64,000 bases of DNA from Thermoguttaceae bacterium (GTDB lineage Bacteria; Planctomycetota; Planctomycetia; Pirellulales; Thermoguttaceae): the NCBI GenBank assembly GCA_025060325.1, contig JANXBW010000001.1, positions 248,001 to 312,000 of the forward strand. Reading direction: 5' to 3'. The translations under genes and the position numbers were made by a program. The notes below the pieces were generated by a model, which saw only the letters and a list, made by a program, of their open reading frames with translations, had not been told where the DNA came from and ran no database searches. This document shows, one piece after another, positions 1-8,929 of this stretch (within the stretch, counting starts at the first letter, position 1; each line of letters begins with the position of its first letter).

Positions 1-1
1 C

Positions 2-1063
2 GAACTTCGGGAAGTCCTCGCAGATGCCCGGCGGCGATTGCAAACCACAGGGCGGCGGACCCTCCTGTTTATCGATGAAATCCACCGCTTTAACCGTGCA
101 CAGCAAGACGTACTCCTGCCAGATGTGGAAGATGGGGTGATCATCCTGGTTGGGGCGACGACGGAAAATCCGTTCTTTTCATTAACAGCACCCCTGCTTA
201 GCCGCAGCCGAATTTTCGAATTCGAGCCCCTTTCCTGCGAACACATAAAGACCCTCCTTCGCCGGGCGCTGGAAGACAAAGAGCGCGGCCTAGGCAATCG
301 CCGGGTGATTGTTGACGAAGAAGCGCTTCAATACCTAGCGGAGACAAGCGATGGAGACGCGCGCCGGGCACTGTCGGCCCTGGAAATAGCGGTGCTCTCT
401 ACCCACGAGGAGCCCGTTCACCTCACTGTGGATCTTGCCCGCGAAGCCGTCCAAAAACGCGTTGTCGTTTATGATCGCACCGGCGATCACCACTACGACG
501 CGATCAGTGCGCTTATCAAGAGTATCCGCGGCAGTGATCCGGATGCCGCAATTTATTGGCTGGCCGTGATGCTCGAAGGCGGGGAAGACGTACGATTTCT
601 TGCCCGGCGGCTGGTTATCCTGGCCAGCGAAGACATAGGCAATGCCGACCCTCAAGCCCTCCCGTTGGCGGTGGCCACCGCCCAAGCCTGCGAAATAGTC
701 GGACTACCCGAATGTGGCCTCAACCTTGCTCACGCGGTCACCTACCTGGCCTGTGCCCCCAAGTCAAACGCCGCCTATGTGGCTCTCAACTTGGCCCGGG
801 AAGACATCCGGGAAAAGCGGGTCCTCCCTGTGCCCCGACATCTCCGCGATGCCAGCTACGCTGGGGCCAAACGCCTGGGGCATGGCCAAGGTTACCAATA
901 TGCCCACGAGGCACCGGATGCTATTGCCGCCCAGGACTATTTAGGCGTAGACCGCATCTATTATCAGCCCACGGATAGGGGCTTCGAGAAAATACTTCAG
1001 GAAAGGCTGGCCGCCATCCGGGCACGATTAAGGTCGGCCAAGCCGCCCAGCAAAGGTTCATGA
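2..1063 (+). CDS. rarA: Replication-associated recombination protein A (RarA/MgsA), 3' part
   Basis: This is the C-terminal part of a clamp-loader-like AAA+ ATPase that acts at stalled replication forks. The frame is open to the window edge, so the Walker A motif and the true start lie outside; the TTG at 38 is internal. Walker B (LFIDEIHRFN) is visible, followed by the sensor stretch VGATTENPFFSL and the arginine-finger region LLSRSRIFEF. The C-terminal MgsA tetramerisation part follows (EDIGNADPQAL, AHAVTYLACAPKSNA, HLRDASYAGAKRLGHG, YQPTDRGFE). The visible part is about 350 residues of a family usually near 430-450. The stop overlaps the ATG of a short downstream frame by ATGA. The family call is secure. 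Confidence 0.95.
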   Translation, partial: ELREVLADARRRLQTTGRRTLLFIDEIHRFNRAQQDVLLPDVEDGVIILVGATTENPFFSLTAPLLSRSRIFEFEPLSCEHIKTLLRRALEDKERGLGNRRVIVDEEALQYLAETSDGDARRALSALEIAVLSTHEEPVHLTVDLAREAVQKRVVVYDRTGDHHYDAISALIKSIRGSDPDAAIYWLAVMLEGGEDVRFLARRLVILASEDIGNADPQALPLAVATAQACEIVGLPECGLNLAHAVTYLACAPKSNAAYVALNLAREDIREKRVLPVPRHLRDASYAGAKRLGHGQGYQYAHEAPDAIAAQDYLGVDRIYYQPTDRGFEKILQERLAAIRARLRSAKPPSKGS

Positions 1064-1257
1064 ATCACACAAAAAGAGCGGAAAAGTTATGGGACATACG
1101 CCACAAGGATTTTTACGAGCGCGAGTTCTCAAAAAACTGGAAATTGGCTCCGGGGGCAGCGGGCGCGGATGACGGCGACATCAAAGCGAAAACGCTTGGT
1201 GAGTGGGAAAAAATTACGCTTAGTTTACCGCAGCTCATCGCCTTGGTAGGCTATTAA
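1060..1257 (+). CDS. Possible small hypothetical protein (65 aa)
   Basis: This is a short open frame whose ATG overlaps the rarA stop (ATGA), the arrangement expected for translational coupling. The product is highly charged in its first half (KRAEKLWDIRHKDFYERE) and ends with a short hydrophobic stretch (LPQLIALVGY). No family is recognised. The overlap is the only positive argument, and the frame may simply be chance. Confidence 0.25.
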   Translation: MNHTKRAEKLWDIRHKDFYEREFSKNWKLAPGAAGADDGDIKAKTLGEWEKITLSLPQLIALVGY

Positions 1258-1379
1258 TGGCGACATCCGGAGGTGAAGAGGGTTGTGGATGCGTCTGAGT
1301 TCGCGCTTGTGTTCGGGGAAGCGTCAGCTCGGTGACACGCGTGTTCAATGTTAACCTCGCATTTGGGGAGGACAGGGCT

Positions 1380-2009
1380 ATGCGAAACACGTTAGCAGCT
1401 GTTTGCGTAGTGTTGATGGCCAGTATATTGGTTGCAGGGTGCGCTCCTAAGCAGCCAGAGCCGAAACCGGCGCCCACGCCGTCGGTTCAGCCTCCGGCGC
1501 CGAAGCCCACCGGGGAAGCAAAGCCAACAGAACCGGCACCGCCTACCGAGCCGGCCCAGCCTCAACAGCCTCAGCCACAAGCCGAGCAAAAACCGGAAGC
1601 TCAACCACAGCCTGAGCAGCCGATGCCGCAGTTGACTCCGCCAACTGAGCCGGCTGCTCCACCACCGGCTCCGGCGCAGCCTGCTCAGCCGCAGGAGGCT
1701 GCCCAACCGCAACCGCCGGCCCCAACCCAGCCGCAAGAGCCGGCGCCAGCACAGCCCCAAGAACAGCCGACGGCACCGCCGCCCGCCCAGCCCCAGCAGC
1801 CCGCGCCGCAGGAAGGCGCTCAACCGCCCCCGGGCGGCGCGATGCCAGCTGAGCAGCCGTCAGCTCAGCCGGCACCCCAGCCCGCTCAGCCGGCCGAGCA
1901 ACCTGCCCCGGCTCCGCCGGCAGAAGGCCAGCCTCAACAACCTTCCCAACCGGAACAACCCTCTCAGCCACAACCCGCACCTGCCGAAGGAGCGAAACCT
2001 CAGCAGTAG
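1380..2009 (+). CDS. Pro/Gln-rich lipoprotein
   Basis: Predicted 209-residue envelope lipoprotein. The ATG at 1380 is preferred over the upstream in-frame GTG at 1332, because it gives a clean signal peptide with lipobox LVAG-C (Cys21) and a GGGGAGGAC Shine-Dalgarno element precedes it. The rest is almost entirely low-complexity P, Q, A and E with PAQPQ/EQPAPQP-type repeats. It contains no recognisable folded domain, so it is probably an extended tether or spacer in the periplasm or cell wall. Low-complexity secreted proteins of this type are common in planctomycetes. A strong hairpin lies about 35 nt past the stop. Function unknown. Confidence 0.7.
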   Translation: MRNTLAAVCVVLMASILVAGCAPKQPEPKPAPTPSVQPPAPKPTGEAKPTEPAPPTEPAQPQQPQPQAEQKPEAQPQPEQPMPQLTPPTEPAAPPPAPAQPAQPQEAAQPQPPAPTQPQEPAPAQPQEQPTAPPPAQPQQPAPQEGAQPPPGGAMPAEQPSAQPAPQPAQPAEQPAPAPPAEGQPQQPSQPEQPSQPQPAPAEGAKPQQ

Positions 2010-2042
2010 TCTGGCTGCTCAATACGCGCTTTCCCGGTGTCT

Positions 2043-2074
2043 GGGGCCCGCGGTGGTTTTGACCGCGGAGGCCC
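2043..2074 (+). terminator. GC-rich hairpin after the lipoprotein gene
   Basis: CCGCGGT (2048-2054) pairs perfectly with ACCGCGG (2062-2068) around a 7-nt loop. GGGC (2044-2047) can extend the stem with GCCC (2071-2074) across a 2-nt bulge. The position just past the lipoprotein stop suits transcription termination. No T tract follows, so intrinsic termination is uncertain. Confidence 0.45.
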
Positions 2075-2342
2075 GTGTGGGAATGCTCCCTTTGGGGTAG
2101 CTAAAAAAGCCTCACTCCTGGAAACCGGGTGCGCCCGAGCGCGATGGCGTTCGCTGGACCCTCACCGCCCGGATTTTTGTTTTTGGGGCGAGCTTGGGAA
2201 GCCTCGTAAAGCGGCAGTCATTTGCGGCATTGGCACAAATGGACCGCCTTTGGCGGGAAACCCCCCGGGGAGTAATCCCATCGCGGCGGATCATAGACGA
2301 TAAGAACTGTTCAGAGCATCGCCTAGGCGCGGCGGGTAACTC
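2075..2342. other. Non-coding stretch between convergent genes
   Basis: Beyond the hairpin at 2043-2074, the space between the lipoprotein and the convergent kinase gene (together about 330 nt) shows no convincing frame, RNA or repeat. Confidence 0.5.
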
Positions 2343-3557
2343 TTAGTTGCCGGGCGGGAGAAGCTGTGGGATGGGCTCAGCAGGGGTCAGATCCTCGGGA
2401 GCCCGCGTGCTCCACAACACCGAAAGGAGCCACCCGACCAAAAGCAAAAGTATAACCGGGACGACCCAGGGAACGTGCCTTCGGAGCCAGCGGGGGATGG
2501 GCACCTGCCGCCTCGGGCCGATTTGCTTGCCGGCAGGCAATAACGCAAGCTGATTGAGGATGCGGCGAACTTCCGCGGCCAGCTCCTGGGCAGTTTGGAA
2601 CCGGTCCTGCGGCTGTTTGGCCATCATCCGCATGATAAGCCGGGCAACCTCTGGCGGGACATCCGGGCGGAGCCGCCTGATGTCTGGCGGCGGCTCTGCC
2701 TGATGCTGGAGCAGCTTCTCGATGACATTTGTCCCCGGATACGGGGGCCTTCCTGTCAACAAAAAGAAAAGGGTACAGCCCAGCGAATAAATATCACTTC
2801 GCTGATCTGCCGTGCGCGGATCACGGGCTTGTTCCGGGGAAATATAGTCGAACGTTCCCAGCGTGACGCCGCTTGCGGTTAATTCCGCCCGATCACTTCC
2901 TGGAATTTGCAGCCGGGCAAGCCCAAGATCAATCAGTTTGGTCGTACCCTCATTTGTCAGCAGAATATTCGACGGTTTAATATCCCGATGCACCACCCCC
3001 AGCTTGGCCGCATGGGCTAAAGCCTCTGCCACCTGGAGAACAATTCGCAACGCCTCTGGCACACTTCGAGGCCCGTACTTTTCCACAATTGTCCGCAAGT
3101 TGACACCTTCGATAAACTCGAAGGCAATGTACAAAAGTCCATTATCCTCACCAGCTTCGTAGACAAGCGCGAAGCCCGGATGGACAAGCTTGGCCGCCGA
3201 GCGTGCCTCATTGAGAAATCGGGCGCGGGTCTCTCCATCGGCTGCTTGGTCAGGAGGCAAAATTTTTAGCGCTACTGGCCGCTCAAGCCGCAGGTCCGTT
3301 GCCCGAAACACTCGTCCCATCCCCCCTCCCCCGATAAATTCCTCAATGCGGAAATGACCGACCACCTCCCCAGGGAAGGGCAATCGCGGTACCAGGGGGA
3401 CAGTAAAGTCAACGGGCGGGACCGGCTCGCGACGAGCAATCACTGTGGGGTCTTGCGAGTCGGCCGGTACGGGTCCCCGGGCCGAACCAGGGTCAGAGCT
3501 CGGTCGGGTAAAGCTTGAACCGCGTCTTTCCGGGATGCGACCGCTCTCGGGACTCAT
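2343..3557 (-). CDS. Membrane-anchored Ser/Thr protein kinase (Hanks type, PknB-like)
   Basis: Predicted 404-residue eukaryotic-like kinase. The ATG at 3557 is chosen; a TTG at 3602 would add 15 residues. After a proline-rich linker of about 60 residues comes the kinase fold. It shows the glycine loop GGGGMGRVF (76-84), the ATP lysine K98 in VALKIL, the catalytic loop HRDIKPSN (190-197) with D192 and N197, and the metal motif as DLG (210-212) instead of DFG. The activation segment ends in SPEQA, followed by DIYSLGCTLFFLLTGRPPY. A single membrane helix lies near 364-382, and only about 22 residues follow it, so no sensor domain is present outside. Substrate and signal cannot be told from sequence. 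It is transcribed towards the lipoprotein gene. Confidence 0.9.
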   Translation of the reverse strand: MSPESGRIPERRGSSFTRPSSDPGSARGPVPADSQDPTVIARREPVPPVDFTVPLVPRLPFPGEVVGHFRIEEFIGGGGMGRVFRATDLRLERPVALKILPPDQAADGETRARFLNEARSAAKLVHPGFALVYEAGEDNGLLYIAFEFIEGVNLRTIVEKYGPRSVPEALRIVLQVAEALAHAAKLGVVHRDIKPSNILLTNEGTTKLIDLGLARLQIPGSDRAELTASGVTLGTFDYISPEQARDPRTADQRSDIYSLGCTLFFLLTGRPPYPGTNVIEKLLQHQAEPPPDIRRLRPDVPPEVARLIMRMMAKQPQDRFQTAQELAAEVRRILNQLALLPAGKQIGPRRQVPIPRWLRRHVPWVVPVILLLLVGWLLSVLWSTRAPEDLTPAEPIPQLLPPGN

Positions 3558-4062
3558 TCGGCATATCCAACGAACATTGCCGGCCTTCGCCTGCCGCCAC
3601 AATCAGCGGAGATTCTTTCTCTCCACCCACTGAAAGGCTTACGACAAGTGACAATTATCTGCGATGTGCCTTCGCCTAGATTCTCGGAAACCGCCTTCGG
3701 ATAAGGCACCCTCCTTCATCATATTCCCGACAAAGTTAGTTTGCAAAATCGCTCTGTGGCATAAACCTCGAAGTTGCCCCACCGATCGCCCTGTCGTTAC
3801 GGAGCTCAATCACACCCAAATCCGGCACCGAAGCCAACAAATCATGAATTACTCTACGGCGGGCTATTTTCGACCGACAACCCTGCGCGGGCTTTCGGAT
3901 CACAACTCACATCACAACTGACAAAAATTCGGGAACTATAGGCAACCATCACCTCGAAAAACCCCACGCAAGATGGATGGGCAACAGCAAAGGAGGGAAG
4001 TCTCGAAGCGCACAATTGCCGGAGAAGTAGAGACCCTTAGGTGACCAGAACCATCCTCAAAG
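3558..4062. other. Non-coding stretch upstream of the kinase gene
   Basis: This 0.5-kb stretch lies between the kinase start and tRNA-Glu. No frame in it has family-like features. It should contain the kinase promoter, but no -35/-10 pair stood out by eye. Confidence 0.4.
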
Positions 4063-4135
4063 TACCCCCTAGGGGATTCGAACCCCTGTTTTCGGACTGA
4101 GAATCCGACGTCCTGGGCCTCTAGACGAAGGGGGC
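4063..4135 (-). tRNA. tRNA-Glu (CUC)
   Basis: The minus strand folds as a 73-nt tRNA. The acceptor pairs GCCCCCT with AGGGGGT (closing G-U pair), with discriminator A. The anticodon stem TCGGA/TCCGA encloses loop TTCTCAG, so the anticodon is CTC, reading GAG (Glu). The T arm is AGGGG-TTCGAAT-CCCCT. CCA is not encoded. Identity rests on the anticodon read directly from the cloverleaf. Confidence 0.93.
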
Positions 4136-4269
4136 GTTAGCGAGAACCAAATCCGCTTGAAACGCTCCGTTGGGCGCTACACCCAACTGTGGCAGTGACC
4201 GTCACTTGTCTCCCGCCGTTCTGGCGGGCCTCCGCGGTGATTGCAGCCACTAACCACAACATGCTCATT

Positions 4270-4533
4270 TTAATGGCAAGCAAGTATCCCGGGAAGTCCC
4301 TCGGGCAGGCGCCTTGGCATCCCGGTGTAGCCAAGAGCCGGGATTAGTATGTCCGAATTACTCGTCCAAATCCGGAGCACCTCCTGCCCAAAAAGGACAA
4401 TAGCCGCGAAGGCTATGGCCAAAATAAGGCCCAATAAAACCGCGTACTCAACCGAAATCGCTCCCACTCGGCTTGGATCCCCGCGAGAATTGCGAGTGGC
4501 GGAGCGTCTTACGGAAGGAAATTCCAATCGCAT
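4270..4533 (-). CDS. Flp/Fap-type pilin-like small membrane protein
   Basis: Predicted 87-residue protein with a basic N-terminal segment of about 22 residues, then GAISVEYAVLLGLILAIAFA and a short polar tail. The G-x4-EY core followed by one hydrophobic helix matches the processing site and helix of Flp-type (type IVb) pilins, which are cut by a TadV-like prepilin peptidase after the Gly. This suggests a tight-adherence pilus subunit. No other tad genes are in the window, so it is an orphan here. The leader is longer than usual. It lies beside tRNA-Glu on the same strand. Confidence 0.6.
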   Translation of the reverse strand: MRLEFPSVRRSATRNSRGDPSRVGAISVEYAVLLGLILAIAFAAIVLFGQEVLRIWTSNSDILIPALGYTGMPRRLPEGLPGILACH

Positions 4534-5390
4534 ACGGTATTTTCCCCAGTAGAAACATCATCATCTTAGTAATTGCCATGTACAATCGCCTAATTTAGGC
4601 GGCACGAGAAGTCGGGCTGTACCCGAACCTTGCCTGGGCAACCTTGCTTGATCCGCAAACCAACGGACCAGTGGCACCAACGGCACTTCCGGCAGCTGAT
4701 CCTCCCGACCAAATACCGCAGAGGGTCCACCTCCCCCTCCTCAGGTGCGGCCAGTTTCCAAAGTCACCCGTCCGTGCACCCGACCACCGCAGCACTCTTG
4801 CCGCAAAACTAACCTGAGTATTACCTGCACCGAGACTCGCCCCAGCCGGCCGCAGCAGGTCGGCCATTAGCCAATCCCTTTCACCCCCCGAGTGGTACGT
4901 AGGTTTGTTACACCCATGGCGGGCTTATCGAGCGGCCTTATTTCTCGATGAGGTTCGCCTTTTAGAGGTCGGCGACGGCCGTACCTTGCACCTTCGAGAA
5001 GCCCCCTCTAAAAAGCTTAGCTTTTCGCAGGGCATGAGTGGCAGAAAAGCCCGTGGCCAGGACTGCTCCCAAACCGGGCCAATTGGACAGAAAGGCAACT
5101 TAGGCCAAAATTGCTGACTGAAGCCCCGGGGCGAGGCAGAAAAACTCCATTCGAGAACACGATTCCCGATCCGAAGGCAGTCGGAGTCACTCCCGGCATT
5201 TGTGGGCCGCGGCAAGTGGGGTTCAAATTGGCAGAGTTAAGCGCGCCTTCGCCTCTGCAAGGCAAACATGCCCAAAGCCCGGGGGTAGCGCACCGGAAGG
5301 TAAGGCGGCTCAGAAGTTCAAGCCGCCGGAACCCGATTGTTGATTATCTCGTGCGGAGTTTTTCCCCCTTTTGAGTGAGGACCTTGCTGG
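4534..5390. other. Non-coding stretch, no gene recognised
   Basis: About 860 nt lie between the pilin-like gene and the aminopeptidase. Open frames of 60-96 codons occur on both strands but are low in hydrophobic structure and match no family known to me. I see no RNA gene or repeat here. Confidence 0.4.
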
Positions 5391-6521
5391 ATGGAAGATC
5401 CCCGTTTGCAGAAGTTAGCCAAGGTCTTAGTCCACTATTCCACCGCGGTTCGACCGGGAGAAGTGGTCCGGATTGCCGGCTCGTTTATAACCCGGCCCCT
5501 CATGACCGCTGTTTACCAAGCTGTCCTGGAGGCAGGAGGCCACCCTCTTACGGAGGTGCTCTTCGAAGATGCCGCCTGGCTGAAGTTGGAACATGCCAAT
5601 GAGGACCAACTCCGCTTTGAGGATCCCGTCGCACTGTACATGATTGAGCGAGTGGATGTGTCGATTACCTTACTTGGCTCCGAGAACACCAAGGCTTTAA
5701 GCACTTATGACCCGGCGAGGCAAGCACTTCTAACTCAGGCTGCCAAGCGGCGGCTTAATCGCCTAATGGAACGGGCCGCCCGAGGAGAGCTTCGCTGGGT
5801 TCTCACCCAATTTCCGTGTCCCTCGGCGGCGCAGGATGCACACATGTCAGTTGCTGCATACGAGCGCTTTGTCTTTGCCGCGGGAATGCTTCATCTTGAG
5901 GACCCGGTCGCCTTCTGGCGGAGGCTCAGTGAACAACAGGATCGAATGGTCGAATTCCTCTCGCGGGTTCAGGAGCTCCGCTTCGTGTCGCCACAGGGAA
6001 CAGATCTTCGCGTGGCTGTCACCGGTCGCACGTGGATAAATTGCGACGGAAAAGAAAATTTTCCTGATGGAGAGGTGTTCACAGCTCCACTGGAAGATGC
6101 AACGGAGGGCACACTGGCCGTCAGTTTCCCCGCTGTCTATCAAGGGCGCGAGGTGGACGGAATTCGCTTGCGCTTCCGCGATGGCCGGGTGGTGGAAGCT
6201 ACTGCCAGTCGCGGTGAGGCGTTCCTTCATGCTATGCTCGATCAGGATGAGGGGGCAAGAATTCCCGGGGAGATCGCACTAGGGACGAATTATGGTATCC
6301 GCCAGTACACACAAAATACTCTTTTCGACGAAAAAATTGGTGGCACCTTTCACCTGGCTTTGGGGGCAGCTTATCCGGAATCCGGCGGGACAAACAAATC
6401 CGCCCTCCACTGGGATCTGGTATGTGATTTGCGGCAAGGGGGCGAAATTTATGCAGATGGACAGCTAATTGCCCGAGATGGGCGTTTTCTCCACCCAAGT
6501 TGGCCTCAGCCGGAAGCCTAG
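5391..6521 (+). CDS. Aminopeptidase, M29 family (AmpS/PepS/aminopeptidase T)
   Basis: Predicted 376-residue cytoplasmic metallo-aminopeptidase that removes N-terminal residues from peptides using a two-metal (Co/Zn) centre. The family's metal ligands can all be placed: E228 (in PDGEVFTAP), E294 (GEIALGTN), H321 (TFHLALG), Y328, H340 and D342 (SALHWDLV). The N-terminal half carries the usual RLQKLAKVLVHYSTAVRPGE opening. Length is slightly under the common 400-410. The ATG at 5391 follows GAGTGAGGACC. The next gene converges from the minus strand, so this is probably a single-gene unit. The family call is firm; peptide preference is unknown. Confidence 0.93.
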   Translation: MEDPRLQKLAKVLVHYSTAVRPGEVVRIAGSFITRPLMTAVYQAVLEAGGHPLTEVLFEDAAWLKLEHANEDQLRFEDPVALYMIERVDVSITLLGSENTKALSTYDPARQALLTQAAKRRLNRLMERAARGELRWVLTQFPCPSAAQDAHMSVAAYERFVFAAGMLHLEDPVAFWRRLSEQQDRMVEFLSRVQELRFVSPQGTDLRVAVTGRTWINCDGKENFPDGEVFTAPLEDATEGTLAVSFPAVYQGREVDGIRLRFRDGRVVEATASRGEAFLHAMLDQDEGARIPGEIALGTNYGIRQYTQNTLFDEKIGGTFHLALGAAYPESGGTNKSALHWDLVCDLRQGGEIYADGQLIARDGRFLHPSWPQPEA

Positions 6522-6672
6522 CCGCTCACCCATAAACTGCCTAAAAACTTCCAAAAGGCCGGCCACCCCCGTTCCTTTGCGGGTTTAGGTGCCAACGTCA
6601 ACAAAATCCGGCGCCCGGGGAAACTGGCTGGAAATTCTCGAGCCTGTGCGCTCCCTAGGTCCTGGTGGCCAA

Positions 6673-7455
6673 TCAGAGTCTTCGCAAAAAGCCGATCGCG
6701 CGACGGATTTCCACGTGCGGATCGCATCCAGGCGGCGAGCTTACGCAGAAGTAGCCGCGGTAATTCCACTCCTCAAGCTGGGCGAGAACCGCCAGCCAGT
6801 CCACTGCCCCAAGACCAAGCGGCACAAGTTGACCGCGGTAATGGAGCAAATCACCCGCAGCATCGGTCGCATGGACGTGGACGATCCACCGCCCTAAGGC
6901 GGCAGCGGCTTGCTCCGCGGAGTGACCCGCCGCACACAGAGCCCCGGGATTCAGTGTCACACCAATCAGCCCTTCTGGTAGGCGGGCAAAGAGATTGGCC
7001 AATCTTTCACCCGGCTCGGTCCCTGTTTCAGCGGCCAAAATAGCTCCTGCCCGAGCACCGTAAGTTGCCAGGTCCGTCAGAACCTCCTGCAAAAGCTTCC
7101 ACCGATCGCTCTTTTCATCTTCCGGCACGCGTCCGATGTGATTGACAACCACCTTGGCCCCCAATTGGTAGGCCATTTCCATCGCACTTTTGGTCTCCGC
7201 AATTCGCCAGTCCAGGTCCTGTAATGTGTCAAAGCCGAGAGGTGTTCGAAATCGCACGGCGGCGCAACGCAGCGCAAAATTATCCAACCAATGGCGGATC
7301 TCCCGAATGGCGGTCCGCGTTACCCGCCGCGGCGCCAGGTCGCCGGTTGCCTCAAGTTCGATGGCGTCTGCCCCAAGTTCCTTCGCCGTGCGAAGGGCTT
7401 CCCGAAACGGCTCATCCAGGGCACCCAAATCCACGGCAATTGGCAACTTTGCCAC
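6673..7455 (-). CDS. Sugar phosphate isomerase/epimerase-like TIM barrel (AP endonuclease 2 superfamily)
   Basis: Predicted 260-residue soluble protein. The GTG at 7455 is the start because AAGGAGGT sits 7 nt upstream of it; an in-frame extension to 7509 lacks such a site. The xylose-isomerase-like barrel is recognisable from ELGADAIELEATGDL (26-40), AKVVVNHIGRVPEDE, LAAETGTEPGERL (E143), LNPGALCAAGHS and HVHATDAAGDLLHYRGQL. Members rearrange or hydrolyse sugars and sugar phosphates. Two positions that normally bind metal look changed: the usual Asp of LDPG is Asn169, and the usual Glu of the last strand is Ser (CVSSPPG). Activity may therefore differ or be lost. Substrate unknown; transcribed alone. 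Confidence 0.8.
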   Translation of the reverse strand: MAKLPIAVDLGALDEPFREALRTAKELGADAIELEATGDLAPRRVTRTAIREIRHWLDNFALRCAAVRFRTPLGFDTLQDLDWRIAETKSAMEMAYQLGAKVVVNHIGRVPEDEKSDRWKLLQEVLTDLATYGARAGAILAAETGTEPGERLANLFARLPEGLIGVTLNPGALCAAGHSAEQAAAALGRWIVHVHATDAAGDLLHYRGQLVPLGLGAVDWLAVLAQLEEWNYRGYFCVSSPPGCDPHVEIRRAIGFLRRL

Positions 7456-8291
7456 AGCTGAGACCTCCTTCCCAAAACGCTCGGGTCTGGCCAAAAAGAG
7501 TTTGCCCAACCGGGGCCGAAATTCCTGCTTGCTTGTTCCTACCGACTAAATTTCCAAAATTTCTTGAATCCGCGTTCCAAATGTTACGGTATTCAGACCG
7601 ATTAATGTTTGTCCCCCATGGTCATTCCAATATTCGGCTGAGAAAGCTCTCCCGCGAGGTCAAGGCTCGCCCCACGTCAAGAGTACGCTTCTACCTGAAC
7701 CAAGAGGGCTATCGTGGAGCCCCATGATTTCCTTTAAGTCTTCCCCGGCCTTCCCGTTCAAGGTCCCGCACATTCTCGCCGGATTTGCAAGCCGCAGCGG
7801 CCAAGGCAATTAATTCCTTAACCCTACTTGTCGATCGCGCGAGCTTGGCTCCCGAGAGCCGACCCACTGCCCCCGGGCGTAAGGCCATTCTGCTCACTAA
7901 GACGGATGCAGACGGGCGCATCGGCGGCACGGGAACTCCCGATGTATGGAGCCACGAAAAGACCTGTATGGAGCCCCGGGTGACGAGCATATGTCGATGC
8001 GTCCGGAAAGCTCTCTAAATCGCGTGATCATGTCCCAAAGGCCGCCCAAGCTGGCGCGGAATAACCCACCCCCCAAGGAAGAGGCAACCGCAGTCTTTTC
8101 GCCATCCTCGAGGGCGAATCTTCTCAATCCAAATGTCCGGCCCCAAATCCCTAGCGCGCGATTACCCCCGCTGGGCGAAGAGCCAGCCCTTGAACCCACA
8201 AATAAACCCCCCAAACGTACGAATTCCCAATCCCTCAGCTAAAACGGGGGCGTCACTCTTACTGGCAGTCCCCAGGAGAAGGGGGCAAGGT
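7456..8291. other. Non-coding stretch before the ECF sigma pseudogene
   Basis: About 840 nt without a convincing gene on either strand. The frames of 80-120 codons here are shadows or chance. No RNA gene or repeat was seen. Confidence 0.4.
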
Positions 8292-8853
8292 ATGCAGGAG
8301 GTGACCCGGATTCTTTGCGTCATCGAGCGGGGCGACCCTCAGGCTGCTGGACAGCCTTTGCCCCTCGTCTACGAAGAGCTACGCCGACTCGCCGCGGAGA
8401 AAATGGCCCAGGAAAAGCCTGGGCAAACCCTTCAAGCGACAGCCCTGGTACACGAGGCTTACATCCGGCTGGTCGAGGCCGAAAGGGCGCACCATTGGGA
8501 AAGCTGGGGCATTTTTTCGCCGCGGCGGCCGAGACCATGCGCAGGATTCTTATCGAGAATGCCCGGCGCAAAGCTCCGATTGAAACGGGGCAGAGGCCGG
8601 TGCCGCGTAAGCCTCGAGAAAATCGACCTGGCCGCCTTCCGCACCCCCTGAGGTAGTTCTCGCCTTAGACGACGCAATCCAGAAGCTCGCGAAACAGGAT
8701 CTGCTCGCAGCTCAACTGGCCGAAATGCTTTACCTGGGCGGACTCCCGGTCAGACAAGCCGCCGAAGTCCTCGGTAAATCAGTCTCAACAGCCTACCGCC
8801 ACTGGGCGTATGCCCGGGCGTGGCTGTATGTGGAACTATGCCGGGAAGATTAA
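8292..8853 (+). pseudogene. ECF sigma factor pseudogene (three frameshifts)
   Basis: The protein can be read only by changing frame three times. Frame 1 from ATG 8292 gives sigma region 2 start (QEVTRILCVIERGDPQAA, PLVYEELRRLAAEKMAQE, ALVHEAYIRLVE) up to the G run at 8506-8509. A missing base then moves the frame to GHFFAAAAETMRRILIENAR. An extra base near 8573 restores LRLKRGRGRCRVSLEKIDLA. A missing base in the C run 8644-8648 then leads to PEVVLALDDAIQKLAKQD and the region 4 helix-turn-helix (VRQAAEVLGKSVSTAYRHWA), ending at TAA 8851. Joined, this is a full-length planctomycete-type ECF sigma factor of about 185 residues. No nonsense mutation lies within the joined frame, so the damage looks recent, or is sequencing error in homopolymers. 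Confidence 0.85.
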
Positions 8854-8900
8854 TCGGTCGGAAAACCGATGCCCAAATGGCGCCATGGAGTAAGGAGGCG

Positions 8901-8921
8901 GAAGCACGCGGAGCGTGCTTC
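8901..8921. repeat. Perfect 9-bp hairpin between the two pseudogenes
   Basis: GAAGCACGC (8901-8909) and GCGTGCTTC (8913-8921) pair perfectly around a 3-nt loop, 48 nt after the sigma pseudogene stop and 9 nt before the next ATG. No T run follows. It may be a terminator, an attenuator or an operator-like site. Confidence 0.6.
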
Positions 8922-8929
8922 ATTAGGTC

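Noticed and set aside
4595-4867. 90-codon minus-strand frame upstream of the pilin-like gene
   Set aside because: Gly/Ala/Arg-rich with no domain, signal peptide or ribosome site that stands out.
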